From Tritrichomonas musculus (taxonomy: Eukaryota > Parabasalia > Tritrichomonadida > Tritrichomonadidae), in the NCBI GenBank assembly GCA_039105265.1, contig JAPFFF010000020.1, positions 1,133,001 through 1,197,000 of the forward strand: a DNA stretch of 64,000 nucleotides. The letters run 5' to 3'. Made by a program: the position numbers and the translations under genes. Under the pieces are notes generated by a model, which saw only the letters and a list, made by a program, of their open reading frames with translations, did not search any database and was not told the origin of the DNA. Positions 39,893-49,539 of the stretch are shown here, piece by piece (position 1 is the stretch's first letter; every line of letters begins with the position of its first letter).

Positions 39893-41124
39893 ATCACCAA
39901 CGAACTTATCGTAAATGTATATTACTAACGATCCAACGTAAACAATCCAACTATTCTAAACCAATTTTAATTTAACTTTTTTATTCCTTCTACGGCATTA
40001 AACTAGCACAAGATCATCTACGCATTCATCTTTTTTACTTTAAACGAAACATGAACAGCGAAGAAGAAGCCAGATTATTCGAACTCGACTTCCACACACG
40101 TAAAGAGATTATTCTAAACGATATTAGTCCATATTCGATAACGATTCCGTTAAAGCATGTACGGCGAAAGAACGTTAAACCGGAAACGATGTTATATAAT
40201 CTCACAAAAACGATTATCTGGAACGATATATCCAATATAGATTATACAGGAAGCACTAAGCAAAGCATTAGGGACAGAGTCCGTACGAAGCACACAGAAA
40301 GATCTACTAACAACCAAAAACTTAATCCATTAAGTGATAGATTCTGCGACAACGTTATCTTCTATTACATGGTTCCAATAGATCCGCATAACAAGAACGA
40401 TTATCTATCGAAGTACCTCGCAGAACACACATCTGAGATTAAACGAATATTACAATACCACAATATTAACGTTAACAAACGATATATTAAACCAACGTAT
40501 AGTAGCAAAGAAGGTAAATACTATAAACAGTACATTAAAGTTGCATTACCAGCGATTCCAGTTAACGATGTATTCGCATTAATTACTAGCGAAGAAGCTA
40601 TTAAATCCTTTAACGATGAAGGTATCTACATTAACGATATCGACTTCACACAAGACTTCGCTGGTGTTATTAACAATGGAGAGGTGATCATGTATCTAAT
40701 AGACAATAACGATTATGTTGTGGAAGGTTCCAATAATGATGGCGATTATGTAATTATGGATAACGACAAACTAGTTGGTAAGAACTGTCTAACCTTCATC
40801 CATAACACAGAACACGGTAAAGTTAGATATAAGTTCTATAATAAGTTCGTCAAATCTATCGAGAGTCCATACGTAAGAGGTAAGATTGGATCACATATAG
40901 CGGATTGGTTATACAATCCAGATGAGCAGTTACGAAACAGCATTAACGATAGTTTGGATACAGGTTTATTGCGATTGGAGATCACATTTTATATAAACAA
41001 CAATGCTGTTAGTGAAGAGTATATCCACAACCATCTTAACTATCTCACCGAACTACTTCCACAAGAGTTAATCTATCCCAATCCCATTAACAACCAATGG
41101 AAGTCTGTATTAAACAAATTTTAA
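39893..41124. mobile_element. Right arm of the element that the Polinton landed in
   Basis: It has the same GC-richer composition and AACGA/CGTTAA-rich wording as 13085-13437. It contains the larger gene of that element. The boundary to host DNA lies close to the stop codon, where the sequence becomes AT-rich. The insertion point falls between the two genes of the element rather than inside either. Confidence 0.5.
40051..41124 (+). CDS. Nuclease/replication-like protein of the split element, 357 aa
   Basis: The ATG start is MNSEEEARLF. IDYTGSTKQSIRDRVRTKHT at about 63-82 resembles the second half of a GIY-YIG domain (YxGST then an Arg-containing helix). The C-terminal half (NDIDFTQDFAGV; KVRYKFYNKFVKSIE; TGLLRLEITFYINN) resembles the pattern of phage or plasmid rolling-circle replication proteins, in which a YNK motif is followed by an R-x-E strand. 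Neither match is firm. The combination suggests the main protein of a small mobile replicon. The gene is intact as read. Confidence 0.45.
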   Translation: MNSEEEARLFELDFHTRKEIILNDISPYSITIPLKHVRRKNVKPETMLYNLTKTIIWNDISNIDYTGSTKQSIRDRVRTKHTERSTNNQKLNPLSDRFCDNVIFYYMVPIDPHNKNDYLSKYLAEHTSEIKRILQYHNINVNKRYIKPTYSSKEGKYYKQYIKVALPAIPVNDVFALITSEEAIKSFNDEGIYINDIDFTQDFAGVINNGEVIMYLIDNNDYVVEGSNNDGDYVIMDNDKLVGKNCLTFIHNTEHGKVRYKFYNKFVKSIESPYVRGKIGSHIADWLYNPDEQLRNSINDSLDTGLLRLEITFYINNNAVSEEYIHNHLNYLTELLPQELIYPNPINNQWKSVLNKF

Positions 41125-41218
41125 ATTCTTTGTAATATAAATTTTATCATTATAAATTATAATTGCAAAAAAGAATCTCCAGCTCCTGGAAATTCTAAGC
41201 TAGAAATTAAGAGCTTAA

Positions 41219-41383
41219 AGTCTAGTAACTTTTGCATTGGATGGTAGAGCATTCAATCAACTTTTAGTTACAGGAAAAGATATTGTGATTTGTGCTAATG
41301 GTGAACATCCAGAGAATACAGAAGATCCAATTTTAGGAATTGTGATTTGTGTTCTCAAAAAGTATATTAAAAATTGCAAATAA
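41219..41383 (+). pseudogene. Host gene fragment, unidentified, 55 codons
   Basis: An in-frame run without ATG start, SLVTFALDGRAFNQLLVTGK then DIVICANGEHPENTEDPILG, ends at a stop at 41381. It has ordinary coding composition inside an AT-rich gap (41125-41579). In another frame just upstream, ESPAPGNSKLEIKSLKSSN may be more of it. It looks like the truncated C-terminus of a conserved protein, but I cannot name the family. The rest of the gap shows nothing. Confidence 0.35.
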
Positions 41384-41579
41384 AAGAATTTCAAAAATAT
41401 TATAAATGTAATCTATTATTGAAATATATAGAATAAATATATTTTTTTTTTTAAATATAATAAAATTCTTAATTTTATGAGATAATTATATTTTTCTTTA
41501 AAAAAGATTAATTCAATTTTTCTAATAAAATTTTTAGTAAATAATAGAAAATATTTTATTTTGGTGCAAAAAAGCTAAA

Positions 41580-42716
41580 ATGCTCAAGTCTTTAATTTAT
41601 ACAAAGAAAATTTATGACAATCTGCTATCATTTATCGATTGTGAAGAAGGCAGCGAAAATGAGGAATTATTTTCAAATTTGATTAATAGTTTCGAAAATA
41701 TTCAAATAATTGAAGAAATAAAACCACTTCTTTATACGATAAAAGAACTATCTCAAAATCACCATCGATTTCCAGTTTTTTTTACAAAAATTGAAAGAAT
41801 ATTAGCTTTTTTTGAAGAAGATATTAAAAAATCATTTACAAGCTCTGAACTGTTGACATTTTTCAAAGAGGATAAACGAATTTTACTTTTTCTATATAAG
41901 AATAAATTAATTAATTATGATCGATTGATTTTACTTCAACATATAGATTATTTTTATCCAGAAAACAGAATTTTTTCACCAAATTTTAAAATCGAATATT
42001 TTGAAGACAAAATAGAACAAGAAGGGATATCATATCTTCAATATTTTGAAGAAAAACGACTCATTGGGGAAAATCCATCATACATTTGTGAATTAATTCG
42101 TAATGATTCAGTCAAAGAATTTATTATATTCGTGAATATAAATAACATTTCAATAAATAAAATGGAAATAAGTTCATCATTTTTTGAAACAAATTCTTTC
42201 TTGTTAAATTATGCATCAGTATCTCTAATTGAATATTCTGCATTTTATGGATCAATTCAAATTTTTCAGTATTTGATTTTAAATAATGCTGAACTGACTT
42301 CATCATTGTGGTTGTTTTCAATTCATGGAAAAAATGCAGAAATTATTCATCTTCTCGAAGAAAATCATATTAAACCAAAAGATGAAACATTTAAAGAATG
42401 TTATATTGAATCTATTAAATGCCATCATAACGAAATAGCAAAATATATTGAAAATAATTTATTGGACCAAGATTTTGTAATGAAAAATATTGATATTATA
42501 AATGATGATGATAATATTCTATTGAATTATTTTCGTTATTATAATTTTGACTTGTTACCAAACAACTGTAGCCCTCAAATTATTTTAGCTTTTTTGATTA
42601 AGTTTAATTATTTTGAAACGGTAAAAAAATTTATAGCAAAAGGAAAAATTGATTTGAATAAGAAAATCATTCATCAAAACCAATTTTTTTTATTAATAAA
42701 ATTTCAAATTACTTGA
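41580..42716 (+). CDS. DUF3447-type ankyrin protein, N-terminal part
   Basis: 378 residues in the open frame. The N-terminal 170 form the helical domain typical of the trichomonad DUF3447-ankyrin family (IKPLLYTIKELSQNHHRFPV; LLTFFKEDKRILLFLYKN). The signature follows (ICELIRNDSVKEFIIFV; ETNSFLLNYASVSLIEYSAF then GSIQIFQYLILNNAE; ECYIESIKCHHNEIAKYIEN). A last ankyrin repeat ends KGKIDLNKKI, after which the frame is AT-rich junk and stops. The next repeat and a BspA-type LRR domain resume 155 bases on, so this is probably the first part of one gene reaching 43963. The ATG follows AAAAAGCTAAA. Confidence 0.7.
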   Translation: MLKSLIYTKKIYDNLLSFIDCEEGSENEELFSNLINSFENIQIIEEIKPLLYTIKELSQNHHRFPVFFTKIERILAFFEEDIKKSFTSSELLTFFKEDKRILLFLYKNKLINYDRLILLQHIDYFYPENRIFSPNFKIEYFEDKIEQEGISYLQYFEEKRLIGENPSYICELIRNDSVKEFIIFVNINNISINKMEISSSFFETNSFLLNYASVSLIEYSAFYGSIQIFQYLILNNAELTSSLWLFSIHGKNAEIIHLLEENHIKPKDETFKECYIESIKCHHNEIAKYIENNLLDQDFVMKNIDIINDDDNILLNYFRYYNFDLLPNNCSPQIILAFLIKFNYFETVKKFIAKGKIDLNKKIIHQNQFFLLIKFQIT

Positions 42717-42823
42717 ATTTTTATAAAATTTTAAAATAACAAAAAGTTAAATAAAGTTCTTGTACCAAACATATTTTATGAAAAACATGAAATCACTGAA
42801 ATTTCTATATATTTTATTTTAAT

Positions 42824-43963
42824 ATATCATTGATTCGTTTTGCAGCAGAAAACAATCAAACCGAAATTGTAAATTATTTATTTTCTACAGGACAAATAAA
42901 AATTAGAGATGGCGAGTTTAAATCATGCGAAAAATTGACCAAAATAATCATTCCAAATTACATAACATCTATTGAAAATAATGTTTTTTATAGATGTTCA
43001 TCATTAAAAGAAGTAGTTATTCCACTTTCAGTTACTTCTATTGGAAAAAATGCATTCAAAGAGTGCTCATCATTAAGAAAGATTCAAATTCCTTCTTCCG
43101 TAAAACGAATTTGTTCTGGTGCATTTTGGTGCTGTGAATTGCTTAAAGAATTATTAATTCCTTCTTCTGTTACAATTATCGAAAATAATGCCTTCTATGG
43201 ATGCAAATCTTTAGCTCAAATTGAGATTCCATCATCAACAAAAATCATTCAATATTGTGCATTTTCACAATGCAAATCATTGAAACAAATAAAAATAAAT
43301 TCAAAAATAAAAGCAATTAATGAAAGTCTTTTTAATGGATGCTCTTCATTGGAAAAAATAACGATTCCACCATCAGTTGTTGAAATTAAAAAAATGGCGT
43401 TTTTTGATTGCTCTTCTTTAATTCAAATCACAATTCCATCTTCTGTTAAATTGATTGATGATTACGCTTTTTCAAGATGTAATTTATTAAAAAATATATC
43501 TTTACCTTATTCGATAACAAAGATTGGCTGTGGTGCTTTTTCATTCTGTAAATCATTAGAGCAAATGTTACTTCCTTTTTTCATTAAATCAATTGAAAAC
43601 AAAACCTTTTTTTCATGCGTTTCTATGGAAAAAATTTCAATTCCACCTTCAGTAACAAAAATAGGCAGTGACGCATTTTATGAATGTCATGCTTTGACAA
43701 CTGTATTAATTCCGTTTAATGTAACTGAAATTGGTACAAGAGCTTTTACAAGATGCCATTCATTAAAAAGTATTTTTATTCCATCTTCTGTAGAGTCAAT
43801 TCTGGACGATACTTTCTATTCATGCTCATCATTAGAATCAGTTTCAATTAATTCGTCTAAAACAAAATTTCATGAATATGCATTCGATAAGTGTCCTTTA
43901 TTAAAACAGCCACTCATTCCTTTTCAATCTGATGAAAATCATGAAAAAGTTCTTTTTGAATAA
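42824..43963 (+). CDS. Ankyrin repeat plus BspA-like leucine-rich repeats, second part of the locus
   Basis: It opens with one ankyrin repeat (LIRFAAENNQTEIVNYLFST) with no ATG, then about 14 BspA-type LRR_5 units of 23 residues, for example ITSIENNVFYRCSSLKEVVI and VTSIGKNAFKECSSLRKIQI. BspA-like LRRs form adhesive solenoids and are among the largest trichomonad families, most often on surface proteins. Here, joined to a DUF3447-ankyrin protein without signal or membrane segment, a cytosolic role is as likely. It begins in register with the ankyrin repeat that ends the open frame at 41580-42716, 155 bases earlier. The frame stays open to the end. Confidence 0.65.
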   Translation: MSLIRFAAENNQTEIVNYLFSTGQIKIRDGEFKSCEKLTKIIIPNYITSIENNVFYRCSSLKEVVIPLSVTSIGKNAFKECSSLRKIQIPSSVKRICSGAFWCCELLKELLIPSSVTIIENNAFYGCKSLAQIEIPSSTKIIQYCAFSQCKSLKQIKINSKIKAINESLFNGCSSLEKITIPPSVVEIKKMAFFDCSSLIQITIPSSVKLIDDYAFSRCNLLKNISLPYSITKIGCGAFSFCKSLEQMLLPFFIKSIENKTFFSCVSMEKISIPPSVTKIGSDAFYECHALTTVLIPFNVTEIGTRAFTRCHSLKSIFIPSSVESILDDTFYSCSSLESVSINSSKTKFHEYAFDKCPLLKQPLIPFQSDENHEKVLFE

Positions 43964-44344
43964 ATAAAGTTATATCACTCAAAACTTCTTTATAGTTATT
44001 TTTACTAATAAAAATTTTATCAACTTAGTTGATCCTTTTGAATAATAAGATAGAAGGCATTTATTTTAAGCCATTTAAATAATATTTTTAATGATTTTTT
44101 TTTAGGTAATAATATCGATTAATCAAGATTTAATATTAAGAAAATATACTTTTTGATATAATTTCATATTTGATCATCCAAATTATCAATGAAAATTTCC
44201 AATTGATATCATTCTAAAATCTATTATTGCAGTATAAAGTGTGCCAAATCTGATAATCAATATTAAAATAACAAGCCTAATCTCATTATAATTATTTTAT
44301 TTTTTATTTTTTACGAAATGAAGGCTTTGATTAAAGTTATCGAG
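43964..44344. other. AT-rich intergenic stretch
   Basis: 380 bases downstream of the ankyrin-LRR locus. No gene, repeat or signal was recognised. Confidence 0.5.
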
Positions 44345-46204
44345 CTTTATTTGAGAAAAAATGGTTCAAGGAAAAATTTTCAATTAACTTGAGATAAAAA
44401 CTCATCATGTAATTGCTTTAGATTAAATATTTGTTTATATAAAATTTAATATAATGTATTACAGTTATCTTATTTAAAATTATAAATTTATCGATATGTA
44501 TAACAATTCAAATATTTGAAATTAAGGAAAATCCCGTGAAACCATTGAACGACTTACATGGGGTTGATGGCCAGAAGTGATTTATTATCTGGCGGTCCAT
44601 GCGAATACTTCACTATTAGCAAACATAATTCGATTAATTCACATATGTAGTTTGATTTTGAATATTATAGGAATAAATATTTTTTTTTAAATTCTCACTA
44701 ATGATTAAACGTGTAAGATTATTGAATTAATAATAATATCCCATTAAGAAAAATATGTAAAATTAAGGGAGTTTTACGAACCCTCGTTTGTCCATTTTCA
44801 GATATTTTCATTAAAAATTGAGTATATTTATATGAATAGTAAATAAAATAAATGATAAATAAAAGATATATGTATGATACAATTCAGTAGATTTCGCAAT
44901 ATTTTTATTTTTTGATTTGACCTTATGCATTCAATTTGTGACCTGCCGCTTCAAAATTTGAATGCAATTGAAGAATATCTTTTTTTTTTACTGGTCACTA
45001 AAAAAAAGGTTCATTTTCGTTCGTTAATTTTTCGTCGAATATCAAACTTATAAAAATTTGGTCTTAGGAAACCCATCATCAATTCTAATATTCTAATGAT
45101 GTCGCGCCTCTTACTCAAGGTAAAATCAAAAATTGGAAATTTAATTTTTTTATATTTTTATTAAAGACCTAAATAAAAAATTAGGGCCTGACAATCTCTA
45201 AGCTTATCATCCGAGATAATATATCATTATTCAGTTTTCTCCCAATCTTTTCACTGATTGTCGAATTAGACTTTGAAAATTTTATCTCAATATGTGGCTT
45301 TTAAATTTAAATTTTAATAATATATTTTAGAGCAAAATCAAATAAAACTTACTATTCAATTGACCAAGTTTGAAAATATCGATTAATTACAAAATTTTAA
45401 TATACAATTTCGTTTTTATTAAAATTTAAAGATTAAATAGCAAGAGTTTTTGCAAAACTCCATTGATTGGTACCGTTAAATTAACAATTTAAGTTTTTCC
45501 TTTTTCTTTTTACTTGAAAAAGTAAAAAAATTTCTAAATATTTGCATTTGCCATAAAAAAACAGAAGTACTTCTGTTAATTTATTTTATACGGAATACAA
45601 GTAATTATAGTGAATTTTTAAATATATTTGATGAATGAATTTGCATATTATAAAAATATTATATCAATATAAATGATGATTTTTAAAATTTCTGATATTT
45701 TATTGATGCATAAGTTCTCTTTATTTGATTTTTATATTTTATTTTAATAAATGTTAGCTAATTAACAAAAGATATAATTTCAAGTAAAAATCATAGAAAA
45801 GGAATAATAGTCTTTATCATTAGTTATTTATTTTCCTTATTGTTTTGTTGATATATATCAAGTTTGTTTTTTAATTGAAAAGGAATGAGTAAAGTTTTTT
45901 TGGGATTTTATTTTCCATAAAACCACCTTAAAAAAAAAAAATTGAAAAGAAAAAATTGAGAATAAAAAATATTTGAATACTCATTCTAATTAGATAAATT
46001 TAGAATAAAAGTAATATCTTATCAACATAAATAAATTTCAAAGATATTTTAAATTAGATAACTGTAATACATTATATTAAATTTTATATAAACAAATATT
46101 TAATCTAAATCAATTACATTTTGAGTTTTTGGATTTTTTAAAAGTTCTCTTTTATCTCACGTTAATTGAAAATTTTTCCTTGAACCATTTTTTCTCAAAT
46201 AAAG
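44345..46204. repeat. 1.86-kb inverted-repeat unit upstream of the surface-protein gene
   Basis: The left arm (44345-44481) and right arm (46045-46204) are inverted copies. The outer 58 bases differ once, and the inner about 80 differ at a few sites, with about 20 extra bases in the right arm. The interior has no gene, but a less AT-rich patch (GTGAAACCATTGAACGAC, ATCTGGCGGTCCATGCG, 44535-44640) stands out. No target duplication is evident, so it may be a foldback transposon or an invertible segment. The right arm reaches to within 80 bases of the surface-protein ATG and so forms part of its promoter region. Confidence 0.7.
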
Positions 46205-46284
46205 AAACAAAATTGAGTACAATCAATATAATTGAATATTTTATATATATATTTGTGAAAATTCAATTATTTTTTTTATTGAAA

Positions 46285-48558
46285 ATGAATTTCACAGTTT
46301 TATCGCTAGTTTCAACCTCGACAATTTCTTTATCACCAATCTATGTTGGAAATAACATCAGTTCAATAAAAAGCAATTATCAAAAATTTTTTACTTCAAT
46401 CTTTTTTAATCAAAGAAGTTTTTTAATAAAAGGGACCAAATTCAGATTTGGACTTTGTGGAGTAATTAGAAAAGACCACTCAATGCAAACAAATTATATT
46501 GATGATCCAAAATTAGGGAAATATCAACAAACGATATATGAATCCGAAAAAATAAGCATTACAACTAATTTTCAAAAATCAACAGCGAAAGCTTCATTTT
46601 CAATAATAGACTGTACGTTTCAAAATATCAATTATAACGAATATATTATCAAAATTAGTTCTGATACATCATTTTATCTTACTGATACAACATTTTGCCA
46701 TTCTTCAGGTAACAAAAATCCTATTTGGCTAGATTCAAATCGGTGCAATACAATCACACACGTTTGCAGTTCAGATGTAATTGCCAATGATGCTGGAGGA
46801 GGGGCAAGTTTTATATTTTCAAATGCGAAAAGGACGGATTTTTTTATTCTAGTTTATTCAACTCTTGTAGGCATTATCAATGATAAACAAAAAGCCCATA
46901 CTGTTTATTGTAATTATGGTCAACATTATCATCGATGCAATAATTACACCAACCAAGAAGAAAAGAACGGAGCACTAGGCATGGATGCTGTAGTTTGCTT
47001 TTCCTGTGGAATGATGACGATGAACAACATCAAAGGCCCCTTATTTAAGATTTCAGGCGTTTTGAGTGAATTTTCGACAAAAACTGACAGAAAACATATC
47101 ATTTTTGACATGCTTTCTGTCAATAACTTGAACTCACATGGCGATTACAACGGTTTAATACGTTTAGAAATAAAAGATGGACCTTCATTTGACACCCATT
47201 TTAATGACTGCGTTTTCACAAACGTAAATATTTACAATCCTTACTTGTTTTCAATTGGCGAGACAGGCAGCGTTGAAATATTGATCATTTTGAACAATTG
47301 TCAAATAGACTCTCGCTTTAAATTGATAAATCAAGGAAATAATAACAATGCAAAAATTGACGATGGAAGTGTTTATTCTTTAGTGGCTGCCTCTGAAATA
47401 AAAACTCTTCATCTCGTTCACTACACAAATCAAGTGTGCATCGGACCGGAAAACGTGGACAACAAGGAGATTGCTAGAGGGTGCCACGTTGACAAGTGCT
47501 ATGAAGGATCTAACTGCAATAATACAATTGGATTCCCTGAGGATGCTGCTCCTTACAACACGAGGTTTTATCCGGACATCCAGACGCCGACGCCGACACC
47601 AACTGGCGAGTTTTCGAACTCAAACACATTCACGAAATCAAGTCAATTTACAAGGTCAAATGGTTTTACGAGTTCTGGACATTTTACTTCATCACAGACA
47701 TATTCACCATCAGCAAAGTTCACTGACTCAGCTTCTTTTTCGAAGTCGAATTCATTTTCTAAGTCAAAAGAATTCTCAGGCTCTGCTCCTTTCTCTGGAT
47801 CTCGTTCGTTTACACCATCAGTAAAGTTCACTGATTCAGCTTCGTTTACAAAGTCGAATTCATTTACTAAATCAAAGGAGTTTTCAGGCTCTGCTTCTTT
47901 CACTGGATCTCGTTCGTTTACGCCATCAGCGAAGTTCACTGAATCAGCTTCGTTTACAAAGTCGAACACATTTACTGAGTCGAATAAGTTTACTAGCTCA
48001 CATGCATTTAGTGGATCGAGAAGTTTCACGCCTTCTGCTAGATTTACAAGTTCATTAACGTTTTCTAAATCTGATGCTTTTTCGGAGTCTTTGATATTCC
48101 CCCACTACCACCCGCCAGAGACGACTCCTCCACAATCATTAACTGCCTCTAGATCACCGTCACAATCACCATCCGCATCTGTGTCACCTTCATGCTCAGC
48201 AACAGCTTCCAGCTTTCCTTCGCAGACCGAAAAGCAATCTGAATTGCCCGCAGAGACAATTGCGCAATCATCGACGCCAACTTTATCTATAAATGATGAC
48301 CTGTCTGAGTTTTGTCCTCCCGAAGAATCAACGGGTGATTTAAAGTCCCTTAAATGCAGAATTAGGCTTTATATAATTTACTTACTGCTGGCTTTGATTG
48401 CTGTTCTGACAATTGCGACTATTGTTCTATCTGCTCTGCTATGTAAGAGTCCCAGAAGAGTTGAAAATTACTCTAATGATCAAGATAATAATGAAGCCGA
48501 ACAGTATTCTAGCACACAAACAACAAATAATGATCCTTTTCATGTGGATAATGAATGA
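46285..48558 (+). CDS. Type I surface protein with Ser/Thr-rich hexapeptide repeats
   Basis: 757 residues from the ATG of MNFTVLSLVSTSTI; an upstream extension would come from the inverted repeat and begins with TTG. The extracellular part resembles trichomonad Pmp/parallel-beta-helix surface proteins: FRFGLCGVIRKDHS, STAKASFSIIDCTFQNINYN, DTTFCHSSGNKN, and a Cys-rich end (CHVDKCYEGSNCNNTIGFP). A PTPTPTG hinge leads to about 30 repeats of the type (S/K)F(T/S)xSx, then a Pro/Ser-rich stalk, one membrane helix LYIIYLLLALIAVLTIATIV (about 690-715) and a 38-residue acidic cytosolic tail. Such proteins are adhesin candidates. The repeats are likely O-glycosylated. Confidence 0.75.
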   Translation: MNFTVLSLVSTSTISLSPIYVGNNISSIKSNYQKFFTSIFFNQRSFLIKGTKFRFGLCGVIRKDHSMQTNYIDDPKLGKYQQTIYESEKISITTNFQKSTAKASFSIIDCTFQNINYNEYIIKISSDTSFYLTDTTFCHSSGNKNPIWLDSNRCNTITHVCSSDVIANDAGGGASFIFSNAKRTDFFILVYSTLVGIINDKQKAHTVYCNYGQHYHRCNNYTNQEEKNGALGMDAVVCFSCGMMTMNNIKGPLFKISGVLSEFSTKTDRKHIIFDMLSVNNLNSHGDYNGLIRLEIKDGPSFDTHFNDCVFTNVNIYNPYLFSIGETGSVEILIILNNCQIDSRFKLINQGNNNNAKIDDGSVYSLVAASEIKTLHLVHYTNQVCIGPENVDNKEIARGCHVDKCYEGSNCNNTIGFPEDAAPYNTRFYPDIQTPTPTPTGEFSNSNTFTKSSQFTRSNGFTSSGHFTSSQTYSPSAKFTDSASFSKSNSFSKSKEFSGSAPFSGSRSFTPSVKFTDSASFTKSNSFTKSKEFSGSASFTGSRSFTPSAKFTESASFTKSNTFTESNKFTSSHAFSGSRSFTPSARFTSSLTFSKSDAFSESLIFPHYHPPETTPPQSLTASRSPSQSPSASVSPSCSATASSFPSQTEKQSELPAETIAQSSTPTLSINDDLSEFCPPEESTGDLKSLKCRIRLYIIYLLLALIAVLTIATIVLSALLCKSPRRVENYSNDQDNNEAEQYSSTQTTNNDPFHVDNE
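47716..48039 (+). repeat. Three 108-bp higher-order repeats in the surface protein
   Basis: Each unit encodes 36 residues made of six hexapeptides (KFTDSA SFSKSN SFSKSK and so on to SFTPSV). The three copies are nearly in step, the third most diverged. Shorter single hexapeptides flank them. Such arrays change length by unequal exchange and so vary between strains. Confidence 0.85.
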
Positions 48559-48730
48559 TATTAATTAATTAATTCTTATTAATTGATTTTATCATATATT
48601 AAATAAAAATTACATATTAACATTTTAAATTTTATTAAAATTATAAAAATGAGATACTAATAGAGATATTTTAATTTTTTTTTTAAATTTGATTAAAGTG
48701 ATATTTGGTCGATAAAATTTTTTTATTTAA

Positions 48731-49539
48731 ATGTTAGAAAAGAATCGAAATTTAAAAGAATTAAGTAGCGGGTTTTGTAGTAAGGCATACATACGTGATG
48801 ATAAATATATTCAACTTATTGGCAAGAGAGAAGATTCATTTGATTCATATAAAAAATTGAAAGAAAATTCAGATCTTTTAGTAAATACAATCAAATGTAT
48901 TGAATATCCACATAATATGACACTTATACAGCCAAATAGTGAATTTATCCGATGATCAAAGGTAATCCATTAGACGTTAATTCAGCTACAAACTACCAAA
49001 TGCAAGAAATTGCAAAGAAAATTGTTGAATTTAACCATGAAATGCATAATTCTAATATTCACTGGGATCGCCAAATGTCAATTAATAATAAATGCCAAAA
49101 AATTGAGAACTCGCTCAAAATACTTCAAAATTATTTAACAAAAGATGAAATTACTAAATTACAAGAGTGTTTCCTCGAATTTAAGTCATACTTAAATAAT
49201 AAACCAAGTTTTTGTATTACACATGGCGATTTGTGGGCTGAAAATTTAATTGTTAATGAGAAAAACGAATTGATTGGCATCATTGATTTTGAAAATATGT
49301 CATATTTTTTGCCAGATGCTGATTATGCAAGTTTTTGGAATATGAAAGAAGGATTTTTGGATCTGTTACTGAAGTATTCAAAAGAAGATGTAACATTAAA
49401 AAGCATAGCTCTTTTTGCTGTTCAAAGGGAAGTAAGCGGCTTTCCATATATTATTCCAGAAGGTCAAGAAGAGATCGAATGCCAAATCCAAAAAATTAGA
49501 GATGCTTTTATATTGTATGAAAATTCAAGTAAAATATAA
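48731..49539 (+). pseudogene. APH-family phosphotransferase gene in two frames, bacterial origin likely
   Basis: The first frame (48731-48955; SSGFCSKAYIRDDKYIQLIG) is the N-lobe of an aminoglycoside/choline-kinase-like APH fold. The second (48952-49539) holds the Brenner motif ITHGDLWAENLIV and the metal-binding IGIIDFENMSY. The ATGA overlap at 48952 joins them with a shift of frame, and a short stretch normally found between (the hinge before MIKGNPLD) seems missing. As a single gene it is therefore broken, although the C-terminal frame has its own ATG. APH genes in trichomonads are usually regarded as acquired from bacteria. The substrate cannot be told. Confidence 0.6.

Noticed and set aside
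44345-46204. Second Polinton or full-length DNA transposon
   Set aside because: No transposase or other gene in the interior and no target duplication; only the inverted repeat is supported.
46129-46284. N-terminal extension of the surface protein from a TTG codon
   Set aside because: It starts with TTG, lies inside the right arm of the inverted repeat and has no coding character; the ATG at 46285 is a better start.
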